This document shows positions 22,036 to 29,951 of a DNA stretch of 39,495 nt, piece by piece. The stretch comes from Acidimicrobiia bacterium. GTDB lineage: Bacteria > Actinomycetota > Acidimicrobiia > Acidimicrobiales > Bin134. A model generated the notes under the pieces. It was not told the DNA's origin. It was given only the letters and a program-made list of their open reading frames with translations, and did no database searches. Position 1 is the first letter of the stretch. Each line of letters begins with the position of its first letter. The stretch is taken from assembly GCA_022825005.1 (NCBI GenBank), contig JAJDYU010000033.1, positions 1 to 39,495 on the forward strand, given 5' to 3'. The translations under genes were made by a program, and so were the position numbers.

Positions 22036-23016
22036 CTACTGGGCCAAATGGGTTAGCGAGCCGGAGGGGCGGGCGCCGAACTGACTGATGGTCTCGGTGG
22101 CGGCCATAGAGCCCAGCCAGCCGCACTGGGCCAAGTCCATTCCCCGGGTCCAGCCGTATAGGAAACCGGAGGCGTACAAGTCGCCGGCACCGGTGGTGTC
22201 CACCACTTCAGCCGTGGGCGCGGCCGGCACCTCGATGATTTCGGTGGGGGTGACCAGCACCGATCCCCGTTCGCTCCGGGTCAGCGCGGCCACTTGGCAC
22301 CGGCCCTGCACCGCGGCCACCGCAGCCTCGAAGTCATCGCCGGTCTCGTACAGCGTGCAGATCTCGTGCTCGTTGCCGAACAGCAGATCAATGGGGCCGT
22401 CCACCAAGTCGAGCCACTCCTGGTGGTGGCGCTCCACGCAGAAACTGTCCGACAGCGTGAAAGAGATCGTCCCCCCGGCGGCCGAGCAGATCGAGATGGC
22501 CTTGCGGATGGCCTCCTTGGTGATGTCCACGTCCCAGATGTAGCCCTCGCAGTACAGCACCTGCGCCGCGCCCACCAGGTCGGGATCGATGTCGTCGGGG
22601 TGCAGTTCGGTACTGGCCCCCAGGTAGGTGTTCATGGTGCGGGCCGCGTCGGGGGTCACGACGATGAGGCACCGGGCGGTGGGTGGTCCTTCAGCAGCCG
22701 GCGCCACCTCGAAGCGTACCCCCAGCGCTCCAATGTCGTGGGCGAACACCTCGCCGAGCTGGTCGTCGCGCACCTTGCCGATGTACCCCACCTGCCCGCC
22801 GAATGAGGCCACCCCGGCCACCGTGTTGGCCGCCGAACCCCCCGACGTCTCAATGGCTGGGGCCATTGCCCCATAGAGCTGCTCAGCCCGCTCGGCATCG
22901 ATCAGCGTCATCGCCCCCTTCACCAGGCCATGAGCATCGATGAACTCGTGATCCTCAGTGCTGATCACATCAACAATGGCGTTGCCGATTCCCACCACGT
23001 CCAACGCCTCACTCAT
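22036..23016 (-). CDS. Adenosine kinase-like PfkB family kinase
   Basis: This 326-residue ribokinase/PfkB protein closely resembles bacterial adenosine kinases. It shows GIGNAIVDV near the start, the GGSAANTVAGVASFGG substrate-lid region and the C-terminal signature VVDTTGAGDLYASGF with catalytic Asp279. It would phosphorylate adenosine (or a related nucleoside) to the monophosphate. It is the first gene of the nucleoside operon with punA and the PGM2-like gene. Guanosine or inosine kinase activity cannot be excluded. The upstream 112-bp region contains an inverted repeat shared with the divergent PhyH-like gene. Confidence 0.87.
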   Translation of the reverse strand: MSEALDVVGIGNAIVDVISTEDHEFIDAHGLVKGAMTLIDAERAEQLYGAMAPAIETSGGSAANTVAGVASFGGQVGYIGKVRDDQLGEVFAHDIGALGVRFEVAPAAEGPPTARCLIVVTPDAARTMNTYLGASTELHPDDIDPDLVGAAQVLYCEGYIWDVDITKEAIRKAISICSAAGGTISFTLSDSFCVERHHQEWLDLVDGPIDLLFGNEHEICTLYETGDDFEAAVAAVQGRCQVAALTRSERGSVLVTPTEIIEVPAAPTAEVVDTTGAGDLYASGFLYGWTRGMDLAQCGWLGSMAATETISQFGARPSGSLTHLAQ

Positions 23017-23055
23017 AGCGAACCGAGGCTACCGAGCACCCTGGCCATGGAACCA

Positions 23056-23077
23056 AGACGGGCAATTCAACCCGTCT
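23056..23077. promoter_or_regulatory. Inverted repeat between divergent genes
   Basis: AGACGGG-N8-CCCGTCT has perfect 7-bp arms. It lies between adenosine kinase (start 23016, minus) and the PhyH-like gene (start 23129, plus). The position suits an operator for a dimeric regulator. An RNA hairpin in either 5' leader is the alternative. Confidence 0.35.
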
Positions 23078-23128
23078 CGCCATAACCACTACCCCTGAAT
23101 CTAAGGTGGAATCGATGGGATCACGCTC

Positions 23129-23947
23129 ATGAGCGACCGAATCGACGGCGACGAGTACCGGGTTTCCGATGAGGAGAGGGCGCACTTTGCGGAACACGGC
23201 TATGTGCATCTGCGGGGGGTGCTGACCGACGACGAGGTCTCAGAGCTCGAGACCGTCTACGACCGGTTCCTCCGCCGCGAGATAGAGGTGCCGGGCAAGG
23301 ACTACTGCGACATGGCCGGCGACTACGGCCGAGACCCCGAAGACTTCTCAATCATCAACGTGATGCTGCCCCGGCGCTACTACCCGGCGTGGCAGGGCAA
23401 CGTCTACGAGCGCCGAACGGCCTCAGCCGCCCGCCAACTGTGCGGCGACGGGATGACCATCGACTACGACCAGATCCTGGCCAAACAACCATTCAAGCTA
23501 GATGCGGTGTTCGCCTGGCACCAGGACATGGCCTACTGGCCCGACACCCCCGACACCCGCACGGCCACGTTCTGGCTGGCCATTGATGACTCCACCGTCG
23601 ACAACGGCTGCATGCGCTTCGTACCGGCCACCAATCGGGAACCGGAGCTGCGCCCCCACACCCCCCAGTACGGTGACCGGGGCGAGTCCCACGCCCTGGG
23701 CACCAAATTGCAAGAGGGCGACGAGCCGGTTCCGGTGCCCATCGCCCGGGGCGACGTGACCGTGCACAACGAGCGGGTGATGCACGGCTCGGGCGGCAAC
23801 TCCACCGCCGGTTTCCGCCGGGCCTACGTGATCGCCTATCGATCCGAGGACACGGTGGCCATCGAGCGCCAGCTCGGTTTCACCCACAGCCACAACGACA
23901 GCGGCGATGTGCTCGACCAGGTGGGCGTGGAGGGCCAGACCCGCTGA
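23129..23947 (+). CDS. Phytanoyl-CoA dioxygenase (PhyH) family protein
   Basis: This 272-residue Fe(II)/2-oxoglutarate dioxygenase has the iron ligands His131 and Asp133 in WHQDMAYW and distal His219 in RVMHGSGGN. The RRAYVIAYR segment (230-238) contains the likely 2-oxoglutarate-binding arginine. PhyH-family proteins hydroxylate lipids, ectoine, quorum-sensing alkyls and secondary metabolites, so the substrate is open. The gene stands alone on the plus strand, divergent from adenosine kinase and convergent (3-bp gap) with an aldo/keto reductase. Confidence 0.9.
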   Translation: MSDRIDGDEYRVSDEERAHFAEHGYVHLRGVLTDDEVSELETVYDRFLRREIEVPGKDYCDMAGDYGRDPEDFSIINVMLPRRYYPAWQGNVYERRTASAARQLCGDGMTIDYDQILAKQPFKLDAVFAWHQDMAYWPDTPDTRTATFWLAIDDSTVDNGCMRFVPATNREPELRPHTPQYGDRGESHALGTKLQEGDEPVPVPIARGDVTVHNERVMHGSGGNSTAGFRRAYVIAYRSEDTVAIERQLGFTHSHNDSGDVLDQVGVEGQTR

Positions 23948-23950
23948 GGT

Positions 23951-24919
23951 CTAGCCCGAGAAGACGTAGTCGACCTCTTCGGCGGACAACTCTGCCCTCT
24001 CCGCCGCGGTGCTCTGCTCCACATCCTCCACCGAGGCGTTGCCCACGATCACCAGCGGCTCGAAGTCGGCGTGGAGCGCCCAGGCCAGCGCCACCTGGCT
24101 CAGGCTCAATCCATGCTGGCGGCCCACCTCGGCGGACCGCTCCCGCCGCGCCCAATTGACCTCATTGAGATAGCACCGGGCGGTGTCGGCCAGATGCCCC
24201 TCGGTGGCCGACTCCAGCTCGTCGCGGCCGATCCGCTCGCTCAGAAATCCCCCGGCCAGCGGCGACCAGGCGACAACCCTCACCCCCCGTTCCTGGTGCC
24301 AGGCCCGGTCGGCCGACCGCCCCGCACCGGTGAGCGTGACCACGTCGTCCCACGGCTCGTCAAGCTGGTCGACAAGGCTCCAATGGGCGCTGTTGGCCAC
24401 CGGTCCCCGCAGGTCGTGAGCGTCGGCGTATTCCACGGCCGCCTCCACCCGGGCCGTCGTCCAATTCGACACCCCCCACGCTCCGATGTGGCCCCGGTCG
24501 ATGGCGGCGTTGACCGTCTCAACCAGAGTTCCGATGTCCATGGCGGGATCGTCGCGGTGGAACATCCATAGATCGAGCTCGTCCACGCCGATCTGGCGTC
24601 GCGACAGTTCCATGTCCGCAGCTATGGCCTCAGGGGTCACCCGGGGACTCCAGTCGGGAATCTCGGGGTGGCACCCCTTGGCAAAGAAGACGATGCCATC
24701 CCGACCGCCCCGGTGGCGGACCCACCGGCCGAGGATGGCATCCACCCCGTCGTCGCCGAAGGCGTAGTTCACCGCGGTGTCGAACGCATTGATCCCCGCA
24801 TCAACGGCGGCATCGAGCATGGCGAAGCGACCTGGGTCGTCCAATGCGAACAGTCCAATGGCCCCTTGAACCACCCGGCTCACCGGGGTGGCGACTCCGG
24901 GAAACTCCTTGTACTCCAC
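23951..24919 (-). CDS. Aldo/keto reductase
   Basis: This 322-residue aldo/keto reductase shows its tetrad as Asp47 and Tyr52 in FDTAVNYAFG, Lys81 in FFAKGCHP and His121 in WMFHRDDP. The C-terminal cofactor segment is VIVGNASVEDVEQS. The GTG start overlaps the stop of the upstream Gfo/Idh/MocA gene by one base (TAGTG). Paired Gfo/Idh and aldo/keto reductase genes are frequent in sugar, inositol and aminosugar catabolism, so oxidation and reduction of a cyclitol or sugar derivative is likely. The substrate is unknown. Confidence 0.88.
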   Translation of the reverse strand: MEYKEFPGVATPVSRVVQGAIGLFALDDPGRFAMLDAAVDAGINAFDTAVNYAFGDDGVDAILGRWVRHRGGRDGIVFFAKGCHPEIPDWSPRVTPEAIAADMELSRRQIGVDELDLWMFHRDDPAMDIGTLVETVNAAIDRGHIGAWGVSNWTTARVEAAVEYADAHDLRGPVANSAHWSLVDQLDEPWDDVVTLTGAGRSADRAWHQERGVRVVAWSPLAGGFLSERIGRDELESATEGHLADTARCYLNEVNWARRERSAEVGRQHGLSLSQVALAWALHADFEPLVIVGNASVEDVEQSTAAERAELSAEEVDYVFSG

Positions 24920-25908
24920 TACTGCCCCATTTTGGTTTCGAAGGGGTACACAACCCCGATGCGGGCTCGGATCTCATCGCATAAGCCGGCCATCTCCAAC
25001 GTCAAAGGCAGCGGCATGCGCTCGCTTTCGGTGCGCCCGGCCCGAACGCAATCCACCACCTCTTGGATCTCGTATTCGAACCCGTTGGCCGGGTGGGGAA
25101 TCGCCTCGGTCTCCTCTTGGTCCCCGGCTCGCAGAATGGCCCGGTCGGCCGCCCAAAAGACCGGTATCTCAATCGACCCTGCGGTGCCGGAGATCACCGC
25201 GCTGGATTCCAGTTCGGCCACCACAGCAGAGCCCAGCTGAGCCAGCCCGCTCCCCGGATACGACGCCGAAATGGAGACGATCTCATCCACGTTGGTCTCG
25301 CCCACCCGGGCCACCACCCCGTAGTCCAACGGTGGCGCGCCATACAGCCACCGGGCCAAGTGCAGCGGGTAGACCCCCACGTCGAGCAGACTCCCGCCGG
25401 CCAGATCGGGATTGAACAGCCGGTGCTCGGGCATCACCGGCGCAGCAAAGCCGAACGAGGCCGAAAGCTGCCGCACGTCGCCAATGCGCCCGTCGTCAAT
25501 CCAGCCTCGCACCACCTCATAGATGGGCAGAAACCGAGTCCACATCGCCTCCATGGCGAAGACCCCGGCCTCCTGGGCGGCCTCCACGATGCGGGTCGCG
25601 CCCTCCAGGTTGGGCGCGATGGGCTTCTCCACCAGCACCGCCACCCCGGCATCAATGCAGGCAACAGCCGCCTCGACATGGGAAGGGTGGGGCGGACAGA
25701 TGTACACCGCGTCGAGCTCCTCCCCCTGAAGCATCTCGCCCACCGACCCATAACTCGCCGCAATGCCGTGTTCTCGAGCAAACGCCCCAGCCCGGCCCGC
25801 GTCCCTCCCCGCCACCGCAGCAACGTGTGCCCCCTCCACAACCTCCATCGCCCCCAGAAACTGACCAGTGATGTGACCGTGCCCAACCATCCCAAAACGA
25901 AAATCCAT
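24919..25908 (-). CDS. Gfo/Idh/MocA family NAD(P)-dependent oxidoreductase
   Basis: This 329-residue protein (from the ATG at 25908) has an N-terminal Rossmann fold with GMVGHGHIT, the conserved EKP (Lys95) and the catalytic-face motif DVGVYPLH (Asp176, His183). The family includes inositol 2-dehydrogenase, glucose-fructose oxidoreductase and trans-1,2-dihydrobenzenediol dehydrogenases. The sequence GGSLLDVGVYPLHLARWLYG resembles the last group and related sugar dehydrogenases. A GTG at 25917 would add three residues. It is co-transcribed with the following aldo/keto reductase. Confidence 0.9.
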   Translation of the reverse strand: MDFRFGMVGHGHITGQFLGAMEVVEGAHVAAVAGRDAGRAGAFAREHGIAASYGSVGEMLQGEELDAVYICPPHPSHVEAAVACIDAGVAVLVEKPIAPNLEGATRIVEAAQEAGVFAMEAMWTRFLPIYEVVRGWIDDGRIGDVRQLSASFGFAAPVMPEHRLFNPDLAGGSLLDVGVYPLHLARWLYGAPPLDYGVVARVGETNVDEIVSISASYPGSGLAQLGSAVVAELESSAVISGTAGSIEIPVFWAADRAILRAGDQEETEAIPHPANGFEYEIQEVVDCVRAGRTESERMPLPLTLEMAGLCDEIRARIGVVYPFETKMGQ

Positions 25909-25921
25909 ATCCCCCACTCAT

Positions 25922-25941
25922 ACCACCCGCGACGGGGTGGT
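25922..25941 (-). terminator. Hairpin downstream of vapBC
   Basis: ACCACCC-gcgacg-GGGTGGT forms a perfect 7-bp stem just after the vapC stop and just before the Gfo/Idh start, all on the minus strand. It may separate the toxin-antitoxin transcript from the oxidoreductase pair, or act as an operator for the latter. No T-run is present. Confidence 0.35.
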
Positions 25942-25992
25942 GAACGAAGTGCGGGCGCTGAGGGACCGCAGCCGCCCGCAGAGATCCCTGGA

Positions 25993-26391
25993 TTATTGAG
26001 GCGGGACAACCACTTCGCATTGGATGCCGCTGGCTTTGCTGAGCTTGCGATCCAGCGTGAACAGGGGATTGTCGAGCGCCTCGGCGAGCGCCACATACCA
26101 AGCGTCGTAGCTGGTCACATTGGCTCGGAGCTCCCAGATGCGCTCGGCCAGCGGACTGAACGGATACAGCTCGACATCGAGACGCAGCAGGTCGCGAAAG
26201 GATGCGGTGGCCTCCAGCCTTGAGACATGGCCGGACTGCTCCATGCGACGCAAGATGTTGGTCGCTTCAGCCATTGCCATTTCCGGCGCGGCCAACTGGC
26301 CTTGCGCGATAGCCGCTTCGGACCACGGGCCGTCTTGGTCAGAATCGACCAGCGCCGCCACTAATACCGACGCATCAACGACCGCGGTCAT
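25993..26391 (-). CDS. vapC: VapC-type PIN-domain toxin
   Basis: This 132-residue PIN-domain ribonuclease is the usual size for VapC toxins. The acidic active site is present: Asp6 (VVDASVLV), Glu42 (MAEATNIL), Asp96 (SYDAWYVALAEAL) and Asp114 (FTLDRKL). VapC toxins cleave RNA, often initiator tRNA or rRNA, and are held inactive by VapB. Its ATG overlaps the antitoxin stop (ATGA). The target RNA cannot be read from sequence. The pair is intact, without truncation. Confidence 0.9.
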   Translation of the reverse strand: MTAVVDASVLVAALVDSDQDGPWSEAAIAQGQLAAPEMAMAEATNILRRMEQSGHVSRLEATASFRDLLRLDVELYPFSPLAERIWELRANVTSYDAWYVALAEALDNPLFTLDRKLSKASGIQCEVVVPPQ

Positions 26392-26624
26392 CGACGGTCG
26401 GCGTCCCGAGCATCAAGGATTTCTGAGGTGGCGATACTGGTACCGGCAGCGTCTTTTCGGCGGCGAACCTCATCCAACCACGAATCCAACGTGGGTCTCT
26501 CCGCCATACGTACGAGCTCTGCCCGCAAGTACTCCTGCATCGACTGGCGTTTCAGCGCGGCCCGAGCCGCCAACGTATCCCGGACTTCCTCGGGAACCCC
26601 TCGAATCGTGATCTGCACGGGCAT
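26388..26624 (-). CDS. vapB: VapB/FitA-type ribbon-helix-helix antitoxin
   Basis: This 78-residue protein has an N-terminal ribbon-helix-helix DNA-binding domain (VQITIRGVPEEVRDTLAARAALKRQSMQEYLRAEL region, about 3-37). Its C-terminal tail (about 45-78) would wrap around and block VapC. The RHH type with ITIRGVPEEV at the start matches FitA-like antitoxins. It precedes vapC with a 4-bp overlap. It likely represses its own promoter, where two ATGACA repeats are spaced by one helical turn. Confidence 0.88.
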   Translation of the reverse strand: MPVQITIRGVPEEVRDTLAARAALKRQSMQEYLRAELVRMAERPTLDSWLDEVRRRKDAAGTSIATSEILDARDADRR

Positions 26625-26639
26625 GACATCATTATGACA
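26623..26639 (-). promoter_or_regulatory. vapBC promoter with direct-repeat operator
   Basis: Two ATGACA repeats (26623-26628 and 26634-26639 on the plus strand) are 11 bp apart, which suits two RHH dimers binding side by side. On the minus strand CATAAT (26636-26631) ends 6 bases before the vapB ATG, so the transcript probably starts at or next to the ATG (leaderless). No Shine-Dalgarno sequence is present. Confidence 0.45.
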
Positions 26640-26685
26640 GCATCACCAGCAGGTTGCATGCAGGGTTCACAGCCCTTGCCGCCAC

Positions 26686-27381
26686 CTAGTTCCCGAGGTG
26701 CGAAACGCTCAACAGCAAATCGGCCAGTTCTTGGGGGCGGGAAGCGAAGGCGCTGTGGCCGGCGTTGAGGGTGACGATCTCGTCGGCTTGGGCGGTGCGG
26801 GCTTGTTCGAGTTGGTAGGCGGGCGGGAGGGCCTCGTCTTTCTCCAGCAGGATGTAGGTGGAGGGAATGCCGGGGGGTCCGGAGACCACCGTTACCTTCT
26901 CGGCCATCGGGCCGGGGGGTTCAGGACCGAGGCGGGACAAAAGCCAGGTTGAGGTCTCCTCGTCAAGGTCGTTGCAGAACATGGTCTCGAAGTCCACATC
27001 CCGGGAGATCGGCGACAGAGGGTCATTCATGCGATCCTCCACTGACTGGCCTATGGGCGGGTTCGTGGTGGAGAGATACACCAACCGACGCAACCGGCCC
27101 ACTAGCCGGTGGGCCGCCGTAGGAAGCGTGATCCCGGCCAATGAGTGCCCCACCAGCACCGCATCGTGCAGATCACGGCTTTCGATCTCCCGAACCACAT
27201 CGTCGGCGTAATCGTCCAGACAGACCTCATCAAGGGGCTTCTCATCCAATCGAGCCCCATGCCCCACCAAATCGATCGCCGCCACATGTTCAACTTGAGG
27301 GCTCGCCTCAAGAATCGGAACCACCCGCTCCCAACACCAAGCCCCATGAGCCGCCCCATGAACCAACACAAAGTTCGCCAC
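26686..27381 (-). CDS. Alpha/beta hydrolase (EstC/methylesterase-like)
   Basis: This 231-residue alpha/beta hydrolase opens with FVLVHGAAHGAWCW, the oxyanion strand-loop typical of plant salicylate methylesterase/hydroxynitrile lyase and bacterial EstC-like esterases. The nucleophile is Ser80 in VGHSLAG and the general base is His209 in NAGHSAF. The acid is probably the Asp in LLEKDEALPP. It has no signal peptide. It is divergent from the aminopeptidase gene across 59 bp containing an inverted repeat. Ester substrate unknown. Confidence 0.9.
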   Translation of the reverse strand: MANFVLVHGAAHGAWCWERVVPILEASPQVEHVAAIDLVGHGARLDEKPLDEVCLDDYADDVVREIESRDLHDAVLVGHSLAGITLPTAAHRLVGRLRRLVYLSTTNPPIGQSVEDRMNDPLSPISRDVDFETMFCNDLDEETSTWLLSRLGPEPPGPMAEKVTVVSGPPGIPSTYILLEKDEALPPAYQLEQARTAQADEIVTLNAGHSAFASRPQELADLLLSVSHLGN

Positions 27382-27385
27382 CCCC

Positions 27386-27413
27386 CGGTTCTAGCAAATG
27401 GAACAAAGAACCG
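27386..27413. promoter_or_regulatory. Inverted repeat in divergent promoter
   Basis: CGGTTCT-N14-AGAACCG has perfect 7-bp arms. It fills the gap between the divergent alpha/beta hydrolase (27381) and aminopeptidase (27441) starts. The long spacer would suit a regulator that binds two half sites about two helical turns apart. Confidence 0.3.
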
Positions 27414-27440
27414 TCTGTACAGGTCATCTAGTCTCAGCCG

Positions 27441-29951
27441 ATGGCCGATGACTCTGTGAACCCTTATCGGCTGCCGCGGGTGGTGGTGCCGCGGCGGTAT
27501 GAATTGCGGTTGGAGCCGGATCTGGAGGCGTTTGCGTTTGCGGGGTCGGTGGGGGTGGATTTGGAGATAGTGCAGCCGACCAGCGAGATCGTGCTCAATG
27601 CGGCTGAGCTGGATATCTCTGGCGGGGACTTCGACGGGGCAGCGTTGGCGGGGGTTGACTATGACCGCGAGCACGAGCGGGCGGTGTTGCGGCTGGGCGA
27701 GGCAGTTCAGCCGGGGGCGGCTCGGCTGAATCTGACGTTTTCTGGCACGCTCAACGACCAGCTTCGGGGGTTCTACCGGTCCACGTTCACGGATGACGAT
27801 GGCGATGAGCGGGTGATCGCCACCACCCAGTTCGAGTCCACCAATGCCCGGCGAGCGTTTCCGTGCTGGGACGAGCCCGACCTCAAAGCGGTGTTCGAAG
27901 TGACCCTGGTGGTTCCCGACGACCTGATGGCGGTGTCGTCGGGGGCGGAGGTGGACTCCCAACCCACTGGCGATGGTCGCCGAGCGGTGTCCTTCGCACC
28001 CACCATGGAGATGTCCACTTACCTGCTGGCGTTCATCGTCGGCCCGCTGGAGGCCACCGACCCGGTGGATGTGAACGGGACACCTCTGCGCATCGTGCAC
28101 CCTGCGGGCAAAGGCCACTTGACTGAATTCGCCCTCGACGCCGGCGCCTTTTGCCTTGGCTTCTTCGAGGACTACTTCGCCATCGATTACCCCGGCGACA
28201 AGCTCGATTTGGTGGCCATCCCCGACTTCGCCTTCGGGGCCATGGAGAACATGGGGTGCGTCACTTTCCGGGAGATCCTGCTGCTGTTGGACCCCGACTC
28301 CTCCACCCAGCAGGAGCGCCAGACTGCGGTGGACGTGATCGCCCACGAGCTGGCCCACATGTGGTTCGGGAACCTGGTCACCATGAAGTGGTGGAACGGC
28401 ATCTGGCTGAAGGAGGCCTTCGCCACCTTCTGCGAGATGCTGGCGGTGGACGCTTACCGTCCCGACTGGAAGCGGTGGCTGGCCTTCGGTCTGTCGCGGG
28501 CCGCGGCCTTCGACGTGGACGCCCTGGCCGCCACGCGGGCCATCGAGTATCCGGTGGTGTCTCCCGCAGACGCCGAGGGCATGTACGACCTGCTCACCTA
28601 CGAGAAGGGCGCGGCCGCAGTGCGGATGCTGGAGCAGTACCTGGGCGCCGACGAGTTTCGCGACGGGGTCCGCCACTATTTGCGGCGCCACTCTTATGCC
28701 AACACCGAAACCCACGACCTGTGGGACGCGCTGACCGAATCCACCGGCGAACCAGCCCGAGACGTGATGGACTCATGGATATTCCAAGGCGGCCACCCGG
28801 TGGTGACCGCCGCAGCCTCCGGTGACGGCACGGTCACGCTCAGCCAAAGCAGGTTCCGCTACGACGGCCAACCCGACGACGCCCGCTGGCAGGTGCCGGT
28901 GGTGGCCGCCGTGGGCAGCGACGCCGAAGAGCACACCGAGCGGATGGTGCTGAATGACCCGGTGGCTCTGGGCCCCGACGACCCCGCCTGGGTCATGGTC
29001 AATCCGACCGCCGACGGCTTCTACCGAGTGGCCTACGAGGGCGGATTGCTAAACCGGCTGCTGGACGGCGGCCCCGATCTCGATCCGCTCCAGCGCTACG
29101 TGCTGGTGGACGACCAGTGGGCCCTCACGGTGGCCAACCGGCTGAGCGTGGCCGACTACGTGGCGTTCGCCGAGCGAATGTCCGCGGCCGAAGACGACTT
29201 GGCGGTGTGGCGCCGATTGGCCGGCACGCTGGGCACTCTCGACCACATGGTTCCCAACGATGGGCGGGCCAGCCTCCAAACCCGGGTCCGGGAAATGGTC
29301 GGCCCGGCCTGGAGCCGGGTTGGTTGGGAGCCGACCCCCGGAGAGGACGACCGCATCGGCGAGCTGCGAGGCGTGCTGGTTCGCACCCTGGCCGTGGGGG
29401 GCAACGACGCCGAGGCCGTTGCCCGGTGCCGGGAGCTGATTGCCTCCGAGGGCGTCGACCCCGCCCTGGCTGCGGCCGCCATTGCCGTGGTGGCCGCCAC
29501 CGGCGACAACGCCGACTACCGGGACATCTACCACCGCTACCAAAGCGCCCCCACTCCGCAGCTCGAACTGCGCTACCTGATGGCGCTCACTACCTTCGAC
29601 GACTCCGAGCTCATGGACCGCACCCTGGCCGCCACCCTCGACGGCACCGTGCGCAGCCAAGACGCCGGCTTCGTGCTCCGAGGCTGCCTGGAAAACCGCA
29701 ACTTCGGCCCCCGAGCCTGGGCGTTCATCGCCGACCAGTGGGACGAAATCAACCAACGCCTCCCCACCGCCATAGTCCCCCGAATGCTAGGCGGCATCAC
29801 CGCCCTCTCCACCCCCGAACTCGCCCAGTCAGTACGAGCATTCCTCGACGACCACCCCGTCCCCCAAGGCAAACTGATCCTCGCCCAACACCTAGAACGC
29901 CAACAGATCAACGTACAACTGCGAAGACGAGTCCAGGAGGCTCTGAGCTAA
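27441..29951 (+). CDS. pepN: M1 family aminopeptidase (PepN-like)
   Basis: This 836-residue zinc metallo-aminopeptidase is the usual size for actinobacterial PepN. The exopeptidase motif GAMEN (266-270) and the zinc motif HELAH (302-306), with the third ligand Glu325 exactly 18 residues later in WLKEAFATF, are intact. The N-terminal beta domain (FAGSVGVDLEI region) and a helical C-terminal ERAP1-like domain are present. It would trim N-terminal residues from peptides in the cytoplasm. No signal peptide is seen. Its TAA overlaps the TAG of the convergent hpnH gene by 3-4 bases, leaving no room for a terminator between them. Confidence 0.95.
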   Translation: MADDSVNPYRLPRVVVPRRYELRLEPDLEAFAFAGSVGVDLEIVQPTSEIVLNAAELDISGGDFDGAALAGVDYDREHERAVLRLGEAVQPGAARLNLTFSGTLNDQLRGFYRSTFTDDDGDERVIATTQFESTNARRAFPCWDEPDLKAVFEVTLVVPDDLMAVSSGAEVDSQPTGDGRRAVSFAPTMEMSTYLLAFIVGPLEATDPVDVNGTPLRIVHPAGKGHLTEFALDAGAFCLGFFEDYFAIDYPGDKLDLVAIPDFAFGAMENMGCVTFREILLLLDPDSSTQQERQTAVDVIAHELAHMWFGNLVTMKWWNGIWLKEAFATFCEMLAVDAYRPDWKRWLAFGLSRAAAFDVDALAATRAIEYPVVSPADAEGMYDLLTYEKGAAAVRMLEQYLGADEFRDGVRHYLRRHSYANTETHDLWDALTESTGEPARDVMDSWIFQGGHPVVTAAASGDGTVTLSQSRFRYDGQPDDARWQVPVVAAVGSDAEEHTERMVLNDPVALGPDDPAWVMVNPTADGFYRVAYEGGLLNRLLDGGPDLDPLQRYVLVDDQWALTVANRLSVADYVAFAERMSAAEDDLAVWRRLAGTLGTLDHMVPNDGRASLQTRVREMVGPAWSRVGWEPTPGEDDRIGELRGVLVRTLAVGGNDAEAVARCRELIASEGVDPALAAAAIAVVAATGDNADYRDIYHRYQSAPTPQLELRYLMALTTFDDSELMDRTLAATLDGTVRSQDAGFVLRGCLENRNFGPRAWAFIADQWDEINQRLPTAIVPRMLGGITALSTPELAQSVRAFLDDHPVPQGKLILAQHLERQQINVQLRRRVQEALS

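Noticed and set aside
27102..28715. Long minus-strand open frame (537 codons) opposite the aminopeptidase gene
   Set aside because: It is a mirror of a high-GC real gene, rich in His, Arg, Gly and Val without motifs; the plus-strand M1 peptidase has all catalytic motifs.
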